DNA of 64,000 nt from Ambrosia x helenae. Lineage: Eukaryota; Streptophyta; Magnoliopsida; Asterales; Asteraceae. The notes under the pieces were generated by a model that saw only the letters and a program-made list of their open reading frames with translations, had not been told where the DNA came from and ran no database searches. Below, in pieces: positions 23,663-34,784 of this stretch. The stretch is from positions 1-64,000 of the forward strand of contig JAUTDX010007464.1 in assembly GCA_030844895.1 (NCBI GenBank). Reading direction: 5' to 3'. The position numbers were made by a program, and so were the translations under genes. Every line of letters begins with the position of its first letter. Within the stretch, counting starts at the first letter, position 1.

Positions 23663-23994
23663 TAACCACTCATTTGTTAGTTCTTCCTTTGAGTGGTTGT
23701 GGTAGGGTTATTACTGATTTAATACGATGTACGTTGATCGTGTTATCCGCTCATCGTGCAAGGCTATATATATATTCCTATGGTGTTCGACGAATCGAAT
23801 AATGATTTTTGATTATTCGAATCGAATTTCTTGAATTTTTAATATTTTTACCTAAATTCGTATTCGATTCGTATTCGCTTAAAATTCAATTCGATTCGAA
23901 TAAGAAACTAGAATTCGAATTCGAATAAATTCGATTTAGTTCAAAATTACCATAAATAATAAATTGTTTTACTTTTAGTTTTAAAACTAATATA

Positions 23995-25002
23995 GGGTTA
24001 GGAACAAATACACATTGAAAGAAAAATAGGAAGTCGTAGGAAGGGTATCAAACGGACTCCGATTGAACTCATTTAAGCGGCATTGGAATCGTCTTATCGA
24101 ACCCTACGACGTTAGTTTTTAGGTCTTCGTTTTTGGGGTTTTAGCTTGTAGTTTTTAGAATGTGTTTTATATCATTGTGTCTTTTATGTACCATTGTGTC
24201 TTTCTCTTATTTTCAACACTAGCTTTTATCCCGGGAGTGTCCCGGGGTTGAAATATCTAATATAACATAATAAAATATCTAATATGACAACATAATTAAT
24301 GATTTGCCAATACATGATTAATGAATAATAATAATAATAATATTATTATTATTTATTTTAAACAAATTTCTGCCATAAGTTATCATATTCAAATATCAAA
24401 AAAAAAAGGAATCTCTGCCTATGAAGTTATGTTTATCGTTTTTGATTTATTAGTAGAGTAAAATATATTTGAAAACAAAACCCCACAAAAATAGTTGTTT
24501 TTTTTCTCCGTTTTTTATATAGCATTATGGTACTCGTTGGAAAGATAATAAAACGCTCGTTAATTTGGTATAATTTTTTCCTTTAGAAAACCTCGTATAT
24601 AAAAGATATTAACGTTTAAACGTTATGGGAGGAAACATTAGAGAGAAAATTTAATTTTGTTTTTAAATTCTTATCTTTTCCTAAAATAATTATAAAATAT
24701 ATATAGATTTATTAAAAAAACTAAAAAATTAAAAAATCCTACATGATGCCACATGGCACATTCAAGGAGGGTTTGAGGCCTCCATTGAATGCCACATCAT
24801 CAAAGTTTAATTCTTTTATTATAAGTTATAGATTGTGTCATTTTTTAAATTTATCGTGTCTTTTTTCTTCAGCATTGTGTTATATTTTTTGGCACTGTGT
24901 TATATTTTGTGGCTCATTGTGTCATATTTCATGATCTATTGTGTTTTTTGTATCCTTCTCACCCTTCTCATTTTTTGTAGCCTTTGTAGAATAACTCAAC
25001 CC
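23995..25002 (-). mobile_element. Non-autonomous MULE-like element, CACAATG family, copy interrupted by a Helitron
   Basis: It begins GGGTTAGGAACAAATACAC and ends AACTCAACCC, with a perfect 10-bp duplication AACTAATATA on both sides (23985-23994, 25003-25012), within the 9-11 bp range of Mutator-like elements. Relative to the copy at 32354 it is reversed. The CATTGTGT words (complement of ACACAATG) recur about every 20-25 bp. Removal of the Helitron leaves 394 bp, close to the 380 bp of the 32354 copy. Confidence 0.85.
24219..24832 (-). mobile_element. Non-autonomous Helitron, family 1, innermost layer of the nest
   Basis: On the minus strand it starts TCTATAACTTATAATAAAAG and ends CCCCGGGACACTCCCGGG (hairpin), ATAAAAGCTAG. 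Host bases are A at 24218 and T at 24833 with no duplication. The related MULE copy at 32354-32733 shows the uninterrupted site (complement: TTTTCATCATTGTGTC), which confirms both borders. The 614-bp interior is shared with the element at 29559-30171, for example GGTACTCGTTGGAAAGATAA. Confidence 0.88.
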
Positions 25003-25562
25003 AACTAATATAAACTCATTATTTTTAACATATAAAATACAAATCTACAAAATTGATAGACAACAATATGTCAAAAAACGGGAATAGTAAAATAGTAGAG
25101 AGTATAGTTTGTTAAAGTTTTATGATGTATAAGGTAAATATGTAAAACATGGTTATGGTAAAAGTTGTAGAGGCTATGGATTCTTAGATTTTGACCAAAA
25201 TTTAGTTCTTTTTCAATGTGTATATTTGTGTATATAATAATGTGTATGTGTGTATATATATTTAAAAAAATATACATGTACAGTTTTTATTCGAATTTCA
25301 AATCGAATTTAAAATCATAAATTCGTATTCGATTTACTGGACTCGAATTCGAATTGAATCGAATTTGAATTCTAAATAATCAAATCGAATTCTTGGTAAT
25401 CGAATCGAACTAAGTCGAATTTCGAATTTTTCGAATCCGAATCGAATTATGAACACCCCTATATATTCCTACGATTTTTGTTTTAATCTTACTTTTTTTT
25501 TCTTTTGCTTTCGTAGTTGGTTAAATGGGTCTATGTCGTTGGATAACAGTCAAAACTCGTAA

Positions 25563-25872
25563 GTTGTGTTCCCGCGTTTAATAAACAAAGGAAAAGAAGA
25601 GAAAATTAATTAATGAGAGAAAAGAGAGGGAGTGAAATGAAAGATTTAATTAACTAATGTGTTCCCGAGTTTGAAAGAAATGAAAAGAAAAGTAAGCGTT
25701 TTATGTTTAAAAAATCTGGAAGGATAAGAAACGAAGGAAATAAGGCAAAATATTCCTTCCATATCCTTTCCTTTCTCTCCTAAAAGAAACTGAAACTGTG
25801 GAACAAGATTTTTTTTGACATCTTTTCAAATACTTTCATTTCCTTCGTTAAATGAAACTCGGGAACAAAGAT
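25563..25872. repeat. GAAAGG-rich inverted-repeat element, TGTTCCCGAG family, copy 2
   Basis: Left end GTTGTGTTCCCGCGTTTAAT, right end AATGAAACTCGGGAACAAAG. The interior again has purine-rich then pyrimidine-rich arms, with an internal TGTTCCCGAGTTTG at about 25661. Confidence 0.6.
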
Positions 25873-26806
25873 AAAATAAATATTTGTTTTTCTTTTTTAT
25901 TCTATTGATCCTTGATCAAAACTTGAAAAATGGAATTTTGTAGAGTTAGAGGAATCTTGATAATGGAATTTGTGTGGAATGTTTAGGTACGATGAATTAT
26001 CAGGGAAAACCAATATTTCCCTTTGCATTATCTGTCAAATGATTTTATCCAACATTTCTCTACAATTCTTTATAATAATGATATGATTGAAACAAATGCT
26101 CCTGTTTTTCTTTCTAATTATTTCAGTTAGAAATACATGTTGTGTGTGTGTCAAACAAATAATCTAAAAATATTGTGAGAACGAATTGCGTTTTAAGCTG
26201 AAAACAGTGTATAACCTTCAACCGAATTGTATTATTGACAAAACTAGAATTGGCTATTGGGAAAAAATAATCTTAATTAGTTCTCACAAATTAATGTGTG
26301 AAGTTCCTTTATAAAGTGGCAAAGTGGGTTTCTTCGTGAAGCTTAACTTAGAGCAAGGGTATATGTGTCAACTAAATAATAGATAGGTTTAGATGGATCA
26401 TTGTAATAAGTTTAGATGTATCATCATATCCACATTGCTTGTTCATGCGTCATACGTGGACAACTAGACACACAACTATAATGTTAATTTTATACCCATA
26501 TCAAAGGTAATAAAATTATAGATTTTATGTACGCTTGGAGATTTGGGCTTTGGTTTTTGTAAATGTATGTCTTCATTTTTTTTTCTTATACAAATTCGAT
26601 GTATGCTTGGAGATTTGGGTTTTGATTTAATCTATGAATTGTTTTATTTTGTTCATGCTCAGGCTTGTTAGATTATAAGTGCTATTCAAATGTTTTTTAT
26701 TTCTTTTTTCTGGATTATGGCATGTATAGCACATTTATTAGTGTTATTTTTACCATTCCGTCTACATGTCCATTTAAACTAAATTTTGTTTATGACTAGG
26801 ATATCG
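25873..26806. other. Intergenic, no gene seen
   Basis: AT-rich sequence. It may include the body of the Helitron whose 3' end follows, but no 5' end was found. A near-direct repeat (TATGCTTGGAGATTTGGGT) occurs at about 26531 and 26601. Confidence 0.5.
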
Positions 26807-26833
26807 TTGCCGCAAAGCGCAACGGGCCTCTAG
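26807..26833 (+). mobile_element. Helitron 3' end, third hairpin type
   Basis: CGTTGCCGCAAAGCGCAACG forms a 6-bp stem, followed by GGCCTCTAG and host T. This matches Helitron 3' ends in layout but differs in sequence from the other two families. The matching 5' end was not located. It lies 34 bp before the next Helitron. Confidence 0.55.
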
Positions 26834-27248
26834 TATACAATAAAACAAAACAATATAACACCAATAATCTATATATATATATAAAAGAAAGCCCTTTTGC
26901 TGACGTGGCGTGCAATGGTGGCTTCAACCTCACAATGAAAGTGACACGTGGCATAATAATTGAAAGATTTTAGTGTTTTTGAAGTATTGCAATTTTTTTT
27001 CGTTTTTTATTAAATAATATAAACCTAAACCCTAACACATCTTTTCTCTAGCCTCCCATCTCTGCCATCTCTTCTCCTCTCCTCTGGCTCGCTGACTCTT
27101 CCAACTTTTTCTTACTCTTTAGAAAACAAAAAAACAAACAAACAATCATCCGGCCATCCATTATTCCTCAAATCAACCCATCTCCTCCTCAAGGTCTTTC
27201 TTTCTTTATTAGGAATTTTATTAATTTCAATGATTCCATCTTTTATCT

Positions 27249-27663
27249 CTATTATTGATGCAATAAGAGATTTGGATGACTGCCTCACTACAATGGTTCG
27301 ACTTTTTGCTGCCTTACCTGCTATTGAAAGGGAAAATATTCAAGCAGAAAGAATCTACAACTATCGAGGGTATGCGATGTCTCATTGAGATTTGTTTTTT
27401 TCTGATACTTGAATCATTATTTTGTTGAAACAATAAATAAATTATAATGGTATGTATGTTCCATTAGATTAATCCTTGAGTGGCAGGCGTATATCTCCAG
27501 CACACATAAATTGTGAAAGGCTTTCATATCAGTGAAAGGAATAAATTACCAGACAGAGGTTGAAGGTCAAAGGGTCACAGGGTTGACTCCTCACGCACTC
27601 CAACAAGTCATGCCTCAAGATGTAGATTATAAGATCATGCTTACCTTTTTGGACTTTTATGAG
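27249..27663 (+). pseudogene. Pescadillo (PES1-type ribosome biogenesis factor) exon fragments inside the Helitron
   Basis: Pescadillo is a nucleolar protein needed for 60S subunit maturation. Exon piece one (to about 27369) reads IDAIRDLDDCLTTMVRLF then AALPAIERENIQAERI. Exon piece two (27467-27663), after an AG acceptor, reads EWQAYISSTHKL, stop, KAFISVKGINYQTEVEGQR, LTPHALQQVMPQDVDYK and IMLTFLDFYE, followed by a GT donor. These match the N-terminal pescadillo domain of plants and keep an intron of about 97 bp, so genomic DNA was captured. The TGA in place of Arg after THKL rules out a normal product. The BRCT domain and everything C-terminal are missing. Confidence 0.85.
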
Positions 27664-28301
27664 GTTTGTGATCATTAATCAAAGCTTGATTAATATCGTT
27701 GAGACTAAAAAGTAGTTTAGGTTTGTCAATGGTTTTAGTTTCATGATGCTCTTGATCTTTTTTTTCACAAGGCTTAATTAATTGTTAAAACATTAATCAC
27801 ATTTATTTTTGTGTGAATTTATGAATTTATGAATTTATTTGTAGGTGTTACCTTGGGAGAATAAAGCATGTGAATCAAAATGTGCTTTAATATGAGGTAT
27901 GGTTCATTGGTTCTTTAATGTCGGCTAATAGCAATTTGACAATTTTCTTTACTTATATGTTGGTCTTAGTTAACATATACTTTAACTAATTTTGACTTTT
28001 TCTTATATAAATTGTAGACGACGACAATGGTGCTTACGAACAAAAGACCCGAGTCAAAGACATGAGGTGATTGAAATAAAGAAAAGATACCAAGTTTTTG
28101 AAGAGACGGCTACCGCGATTGACAGGTTAGTGAACTACACTGTCATTCTTAAGAAGTATGAACTATGATAGAGTTTGATTACATAATTCTTCAACTCACG
28201 AATTATATTTTGTTACATCTTTAAAAGGGATATGTTGGTCAAGTTTGATATGCCTTTCCTTTAATTGATGATATGTGATTATGTGTTTAGACTTGAGGTA
28301 A

Positions 28302-28690
28302 CCTTCTTTAACTTTTTATTGTTCCTATTTATATGTTACTGATGATGAATTGAAGTGTTTGTTAATGTGAAGATGGTATTGTATTCAGTTTCAGTATACA
28401 CCTCAGCATTTAGTAAGGCTGCTGCCGATTGTTGTGGATGGAAATTGTTTCAAGTTGAATGCACCAGCAGGTAAGCTTCTTTAACTTTTTATGGTTCCTG
28501 TTTATATGTTATTGATGAATTGAAGTGTTTGTTAATGTGAAGATCGTATTGTATTCAGTTTCAGTATACACCTCAGCATTTAGTAAGGCTGCTGCCGATT
28601 GTTGTGGATGGAAATTGTTTCAAGTTTAATGCACCAGCAGGTAAACTTCTTTAACTTTTTATGGTACCTGTTTATATGTTATAATAATTA
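28302..28690 (+). repeat. Tandem duplication of an exon-like unit inside the Helitron, period 170 bp
   Basis: The unit with TTCAGTTTCAGTATACACC and a donor-like CACCAGCAGGTAA occurs at about 28376-28475 and again at about 28546-28645, with partial repeats of the flanking TTTAACTTTTTATGGTTCC on both sides. The encoded peptide, FQYTPQHLVRL, IVVDGNCFK, is the same in both, but its source gene is not recognised. Confidence 0.75.
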
Positions 28691-29558
28691 TTTTATTTTA
28701 TTGTTTTTTGAAAACTCACTAATAGTCCCCCATGAGCCACTCTAATCACATGTTATTCCAATATGTTTTCGAATTCTAACAGCTGCACTGGAAATTGATC
28801 GACTCCGAATTGGGATTTTGGGACTTAAACTTCAGGTTCCACTCGTCCAGCTCTGCGTCTCAGGCCACCGACGGATAATCAGAAGTCAGGCTTTGGCTCC
28901 GCTTAACTGCAGGTACCAAATTACCAATGAAGAAAACTAGAGATTATGATTGGTTTGGAGCCTTTTACTTTCGTTTGAATTTTTTTTGACGTGTTTGTAA
29001 TTTCCTCGACTTCTTCATATTTTTTAGTTCAATTAGGATTCCTTTTATTTCATTAAACTAATTATATAAAGGGACGCATTAGTTCAGCTGAAATCCAAAT
29101 ATTTAGCAATGCTAATCAGAAAACAGTTTTTAGTTACGATTTTGTAATGAAGTTCATTAGATTTGGTTTGAAATCTTAAGAGTAATATAGTTAGAAAAGA
29201 TAGCAATTTTGAGTATGTTGTGTTTGTTTGACATTTGTAAAAGGTAGTTTAGTGATTGTTTAGTTGATTAGGTTATATGTGAGAGAATATGGGAGTGGTT
29301 AGAATGCTATAAAGATGCAATTATTGAATGTGGGAGATTAGAGAGATATGAATCATATGATAAGTTTTTGAACTGTTGCAACTTACTTAATTAAGTGAGT
29401 GTTTAGTTGATTAGGTTTTAAATTTTTCAACCCCGGGACCTTCCGGGGTAATCAGCTAGTTATTTATATACATATGTGTTGGCTTTCAATTTCTACGGTT
29501 AAAATTGTTTATCTCATTTATTTATTTAATTAACTTGGAGTCTTAGACTATTAACTAA

Positions 29559-30171
29559 CTAGATTATATCCCGGGAACGTCCCGGGGTTAAAAAATCTAA
29601 TATGACATATTAATTTTACATATGAAATAGAATGATACGCTTTACAGTTACATGCATGAAAGCTTCGGGTAGCAGCTACCCTAAAACAATTAAAAATATA
29701 TCTCCAATGTTAACACCTAACATTAAACAATGTATAACTCTAATATTAATATCTAACCTAAAACAATGTATAACTCCAATGCTAACGCATATTGAAAATA
29801 GAATTCATATTTACTGATTTGATCATAATTAGTGACTTGCCTATACATGATTAATGACTTACCTGAACACTTTGTGTTTTTTTTCCTATTTGAACAAAAC
29901 CGAACAAAAAATAGTCGTCTTTTTTCTCCGTTTTTATATAGCACTATGGTACTCGTTGGAAAGATAATAAAACGCTCGTTAATTTGGATATTAACGTTTA
30001 AAAATTATGGTAGGAAACATAAGAGAGAAAAATCTAATTTTGTTTTTAAATTATTTTTTTCCTAAAATATCTCAATGCCACATGGGATGACACATGGCAC
30101 ACTCAAAGAGGAGAATTCCTCTTAGAGTGGCATGTCATTAAAATGGCTTTGATTTATTATATGTATATAGA
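29559..30171 (-). mobile_element. Non-autonomous Helitron, family 1, short form
   Basis: On the minus strand it starts TCTATATACATATAATAAAT and ends CCCCGGGACGTTCCCGGG, ATATAATCTAG. Host A at 29558 and host T at 30172 flank it. Length 613 bp against 614 bp for the copy at 24219, with shared blocks such as TTATATAGCACTATGGTACT. It lies 99 bp from the gene-carrying Helitron but in the opposite orientation. Confidence 0.86.
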
Positions 30172-30180
30172 TTAGTTAAT

Positions 30181-30880
30181 TGCATTTATTAAAACCAACA
30201 AACTAAATTACACTTGGACAAACAATAGTTAGTCCACATCAATTATATGATACCACATAGTACTACACACCCATACTTGATACATCCATATTACACCATT
30301 TATTCCACAAAACATTAAAGTCCTTAGCCCGATTTCTAATCCAAATAAGAACTAAGTGTCAAATATGTTCTTTCACCCTAAATGTTGGCTTCTATACAAT
30401 TGAACAATAAATTGTTCCGGCTCTTCCAAATGCTCCACATTGCGACTTGAACTATTGAGTAAATAAGTTATGTCCATCGTTTTAAACCCTGGAGCTGCAG
30501 ATGTACCTGAAACATGTCGCGATAAAGTCTCCAATAGCAGCAGCGAATTGACAAGCAACAAAGGGCTGTTCGGCTGATTCATTTCTCTCGACATAAAGCC
30601 TGCACACTGTTGAATCCAGCTGAATATTTCTACGCTGTAGAGAGACCAATGTTGGTAATCGGTCCTGTTTCAACCTACAAGTAAGGAAGTTGACTTTGAT
30701 GGGTATCCACCTATTCCATTTGTAGATCAGGCCCGAGCTTGAAAAACAAGAGCTTTATAACATGTCCTTAAACCTGTGTACCGAAAAAAGCACATATGGT
30801 TCCAAATGTCAAGCCCACCGATTCTCAACAGCCCCTATGCTTACTCTCATTAACTCTGTGGTTAGATCTTCCAACTAAAT
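30181..30880 (-). mobile_element. LINE 3' fragment (zinc-binding RT-associated region)
   Basis: Minus-strand peptides RLPTLVSLQRRNIQLDSTVC, RLYVERNESAEQPFVACQFA and the end LVLIWIRNRAKDFNVLWNKW match the C-terminal region of plant L1-type reverse transcriptase ORFs (zf-RVT domain). Stops and frame changes break the reading. No RT domain remains. The element ends next to a Helitron border; target duplication not found. Confidence 0.65.
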
Positions 30881-32118
30881 CAATTCGTCTTTCGTGCTTG
30901 GGAGACTCAGTTAGATAATTACTATACCTTGTATTGAATAATTTAATATATTAAACCTGCCTTACTGTTTTTTAACAAGTAAATGTCAAATTAACAACAT
31001 GCCCTCGACTCAACTGCGAAATTACAATCATACCTGATTTACTGTTCACTCAGTTTGTTATTTAATAGTGTGTGTGTATATATAGTATAGAATTTCAAGA
31101 TTTGTTAGAATAAATTCGCCATAACATGGTCCTTCAAGATTTAAACTCTTGACCTTTTAGTTGTGAAATGTTCCTGCCAATCATACCCTCTTAAGTTTTA
31201 AAAATATATTTATTACATTATGAGCACTTCCAAAAGTATAAACATATACTGATATATTAGAAATACTTAATTACTTAATCATATTCCTTTTTACTAAATA
31301 CTCTTAAATCACACGAAAGGGCACTCAAATGCTAAATCGGTAAATTCAGACAATCAAGAAAATGAACATAAGCTCCACCACTATCAACTCACGTAGGAAC
31401 CACAACATTGACCGTGGTAGCCGATAGGACAAGAATAGATCAACAAAGACCAAGTACGACGAACCAAAACCAAAAGTTCAATGGTCTATATCATGCTTGG
31501 ATCGTGTATGAACCGTGAATCATGTGGACAAATTTTTTAAGAGAAAATTACGAAAACCTGAAGTGTATGTTAGTAAGAAGTTTCAAGATCATATAGAAAA
31601 AAAAATATAAAGTTCATAAAATATTTTTTATACCAACCTAAAAGTTTTAGATAATAAGAATTGGCATAACAAATGCAAAACCAAAGATACTTACCATACA
31701 AATTTTATAAAAAAAAAAGAATTTTAAAAAGTAATTGTTTTTATAAAAAAATATTCAAACATGTAGAAAGTGTTTATAAACTTGTTAATCTTTATATAAA
31801 AATAAAAAAATATGACATGAAATATAATGTAAAACTTAGTTAAAAGAAATATATATAAAGAGATAGCTTGCAACTTACTCTCATGTCCAGAAAGAATAAA
31901 ACCAACTTTGTGTACACTTGCATGATTTGGGTAAGGGACAAAGTTCTCTCTTTATGTAACCATACACAAAATGTAGAACCACAGATCGACAACAGGATCA
32001 ACTGCCGAGACTCGATCACTTTTCTTGGAGGCTGTTTTTCTAATATTTTAAAAGTTAATGTTATTGGGACACCCCTCCGCTCTATCTCTCTCTATATATG
32101 CATATTATATATAGAGAG
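30881..32118. other. Intergenic, no gene seen
   Basis: AT-rich sequence with A-runs. The open frame at 31868-32122 is not recognised and lacks gene context. A GA/TA-rich stretch (32080-32126) contains a short palindrome around ATATATATAG. Confidence 0.5.
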
Positions 32119-32126
32119 ATAGAGAG

Positions 32127-32324
32127 CAATGTTTGCAAAACAAGGCCGAGTTAATCGATTACTCCCCGAGTACTCGCTCCAGCGTAGGTCGCCGAGTTGG
32201 CCGATTACCCCAAGTACACCCCGCATAGGCCGATTTGACCCCCCGAGTACTCCCCCGATTAATCCGAGTATTCGCTCCAGGGTGGGTCGCCGAGTACAAG
32301 CCCAAACCGAGTTTTGCAACATTG
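32127..32324. mobile_element. hAT-like MITE with TTTGCAAAAC ends
   Basis: Ends CAATGTTTGCAAAAC and GTTTTGCAACATTG are inverted; a perfect 8-bp duplication ATAGAGAG flanks them (32119-32126, 32325-32332). The 198-bp interior repeats CCGAGTACTCG and CGCTCCAG..GGTCGCCGAGT words and gives overlapping spurious open frames on both strands. Confidence 0.87.
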
Positions 32325-32353
32325 ATAGAGAGGAAGAAGTGTATCAATATTAA

Positions 32354-32733
32354 GGGTCAAGATATTCTACACAGTGTAACAAAAATGAGAAGAGTGAGAA
32401 GGATGCAAAAACACAACAAATCATGAAATATGACATAATGAGCCACAAAATATAACACAATGATGAAGAAAAAAAGACACAATGAATTGAAAAAATGACA
32501 CAATGATGAAAATAAGAAGAAAAAAAAACACAATGATACATAAAAGACACAATGATCTAACGCATATTTTAAAAACTACAAGCTAAAACCCCAAAAAACG
32601 GAGACCTAAAAACTAACGTCGTAGGGTTCAATAAGACGATTACAATGCTGCTTGAATGAGTTCAATCGGAATCCGTTTGATACCCTTCCAACGACTTCCT
32701 ATTTTTCTTTCACTGTGTATTTGATCATAACCC
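32354..32733 (+). mobile_element. Non-autonomous MULE-like element, CACAATG family, uninterrupted copy
   Basis: Starts GGGTCAAGATATTCTACAC, ends GTGTATTTGATCATAACCC, with a perfect 10-bp duplication TCAATATTAA (32344-32353, 32734-32743). The 5' half has spaced ACACAATG words; the 3' half has AACTACAAGCTAAAACCCC and GAGTTCAATCGGAATCCG blocks. Terminal inversion is limited to GGGT/ACCC. It serves as the empty site for the Helitron at 24219. Confidence 0.86.
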
Positions 32734-32899
32734 TCAATATTAATACCCATTTTAAAAGATATGATCCTATTTTTCAAGCCAACCATCTTACATAAAAATA
32801 CGATTTAAAGTTAAATTCAAAATGATCGTATACTCCTAAAACATATTTTCTTTCGAGAGAGATCATAGATTAATAGGAGAGGTTCGTGAAATTCATTGT

Positions 32900-32902
<3 letters not shown>

Positions 32903-32939
<37 letters not shown>
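32903..32939. repeat. (AT)n microsatellite
   Basis: About 18 AT units directly before the CAGAGGCGGAG MITE. Confidence 0.95.
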
Positions 32940-32943
<4 letters not shown>

Positions 32944-32945
32944 AA

Positions 32946-33154
32946 CAGAGGCGGAGTTAGGGGGGGGGGGGGGGGGGACTGAGGGGTATCAAGCCCCCCC
33001 TAATGGCCCAAATTTGTTAAGTTTTTAAGGTAAAAATTCGATAAAATTGTATTAAGCCCCCCTGTTTTTAAGGTTAAAATTGTATCAAGCCCCTCTTAAC
33101 GCTCACTCCAATAATCTAAGCCCCCCTTATCATGAAATCCTGGCTCCGCCTCTG
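32946..33154. mobile_element. hAT-like MITE, CAGAGGCGGAG family, copy 2
   Basis: Same 11-bp ends as 12847-13060. Flanks TACACAAA / TATACAAA form an 8-bp duplication with one mismatch. A run of about 18 G follows GAGTTAG where copy 1 has 5, and the C run is 7 against 17, so the homopolymers differ strongly between two otherwise close copies. Confidence 0.86.
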
Positions 33155-33332
33155 TATACAAACACTTATGTTGTAATTGTGGGTAATGATCACGACCATA
33201 TAAGTGAGATATAGAGTGGTGACCGCTATCTGTTAGTGAGCCGACTGATTGGTGATCGCTACCATATTAGTGAGACGTGAAGAGGTGATCCTTATTAGTG
33301 AACATAGTTTAAGGATGATCATATTAGATTAA

Positions 33333-33774
33333 GGGTATGTTTGGCAAAACTAGCTGGTGGCTGATAGCTACAAGCTGGAAGCTGGTAGCTGCAAGCTGGT
33401 AGCTGGAAGCTGGTAGCTCGAAGCTGGTAGCTGGAAGCTTTTTAAATATATTTTGGTGTTTGGCAGAGTGACTGGAGCTTTTAATAAAATGTATAAAATG
33501 ACCAAAATAGGCATAATTAAAAGCTTGTAAGGAAAGTTTTTATTTTATATTTAAAATAGAATGGGTATTTGGGTCATTTACTCATTAAAAGCTTGTAGCT
33601 AGTAGGAGCTTTTTCTTAAACGCTAGTACTAGTAGCTTTTCACTGTAGAGCTTTTTCTCCAACCTAAAAGCTTCCAGCTCCTTCAACCAAACAAGGCTTT
33701 TTATTGAGTAGGAGCTTTTTCTTAAAAGCTTGAAGCTCCTAAAAGCTCTTAAAAGCTCCTTGCCAAACATACCC
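33333..33774. mobile_element. Tourist-like MITE, family C, copy 1
   Basis: Ends GGGTATGTTTGGCAA and TTGCCAAACATACCC are a perfect 15-bp inverted pair, flanked by TAA on both sides. The interior is rich in AGCTGGTAGCTGGAAGCT and AAAAGCTT words. A reversed copy lies at 55971-56397. Confidence 0.88.
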
Positions 33775-34784
33775 TAAGTGAAGATAAGCTTTTGTTGAAT
33801 ACCTAAGGAATGAATGTAAGATGAATTAGCTAATACCTACCAGAGTACGAACTATAAATCTTTTATATCATTATATGTGCGTTAATTCGCTTTCGATCTT
33901 TAACTTGGTTATATATTGCTTTCACAATGAACACAAAAAACCTAGGCATGAAACATGATAGGTTTATGCTTTTGTCCCCTCTAATCTAGTCTCATACAAG
34001 AAAACTTTAATTGAACGGAAATAATAATTCCCAAACACATCATAAACTTGCAAGGTTAATCGGCCTACTCGATCAACCCGATTTGATAACATAACATTTC
34101 AAACAAAATCATTGAACCCAAAACACACCAATCAATGCAATTAGTGTACGGGGTACAATGGAGGCCATGTTGCAAGTATGTTAGATGACATAGTGACACT
34201 AAGATATGGGTAGTTGATGGTGGGTTAGCCAACAATGACTACATAATGTTTTGTGGTGTCTTCATAATACATATATATTTTGTTCTCCTTTGTTTTTACA
34301 CAATTAATATTAAAAAAATAACTAAAATAAAGAATATATTTCACACGTTAAGAAAACCAATGTTAACTCAGCATTAGCATGTGTACTTTTCTTGTTACAT
34401 GACTTTATTTTATTGTTACACATCTTTACTTTTTGGGTTATATTAGCCAACTTTTATGTAATGTAACTATGGTAAACAACTTTTTTGTATCGTGCAATTT
34501 GTGCTCAAAATAACGTGTTTCTTGTGTCATAAGCTATACAGATTGTCAGTATCGTGGCGATAACTAAATAAACCGGCTCAATTTTAACCAAACAACGTCA
34601 GTACCACTATTCGTTTCTATTTTTTTTCGGTCGATGTAGAACACATGTCGATACCCTCTGTCATATCAAAACTTTATTTTTCATGGTTTTGACTTTCAAT
34701 TGTTACAATGAGTGCCAATACAATAACAAAAACAAATAAGTACCGACTAAATCTCCACCGCATACCAAATCACTTTTAATTAGA
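33775..34784. other. Intergenic, no gene seen
   Basis: AT-rich sequence upstream of the gene at 35681; no readable motif. Confidence 0.5.

Larger units (their letters stand above)
23779..25461. mobile_element. hAT-like element with AATTCGAA-rich arms, outer layer of a triple nest
   Basis: Ends TATGGTGTTCGACG and TTATGAACACCCCTA are inverted; a perfect 8-bp duplication TATATTCC (23771-23778, 25462-25469) flanks them. Both arms are full of TCGAATTCGAAT words. The MULE-like element 23995-25002 is inserted inside; without it the element is about 675 bp. No transposase is present. Confidence 0.83.
26868..29459 (+). mobile_element. Helitron of family 1 carrying captured gene fragments
   Basis: 5' end TCTATATATATATATAAAAG after host A (26867); 3' end CCCCGGGACCTTCCGGGG hairpin, TAATCAGCTAG, then host T (29460). 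The ends match the two short family 1 elements nearby. The 2592-bp interior is not shared with them. It contains a 5'-UTR-like pyrimidine stretch (27030-27230), pescadillo exons (27249-27663), further exon-like blocks of unknown origin (28015-28125, 28376-28473, 28546-28641, 28782-28911) and possible introns, all in the same sense as the element. No Rep/helicase sequence is present. Agene-capturing, non-autonomous Helitron is the best reading. Confidence 0.87.

Noticed and set aside
28782..28911. Considered as further pescadillo exon (ALEIDRLRIGILGLKLQVPL)
   Set aside because: The text does not match the pescadillo domain or BRCT as I know them; source left open.
32092..32353. Overlapping open frames on both strands
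   Set aside because: They fall within the 198-bp hAT-like MITE and its flanks.
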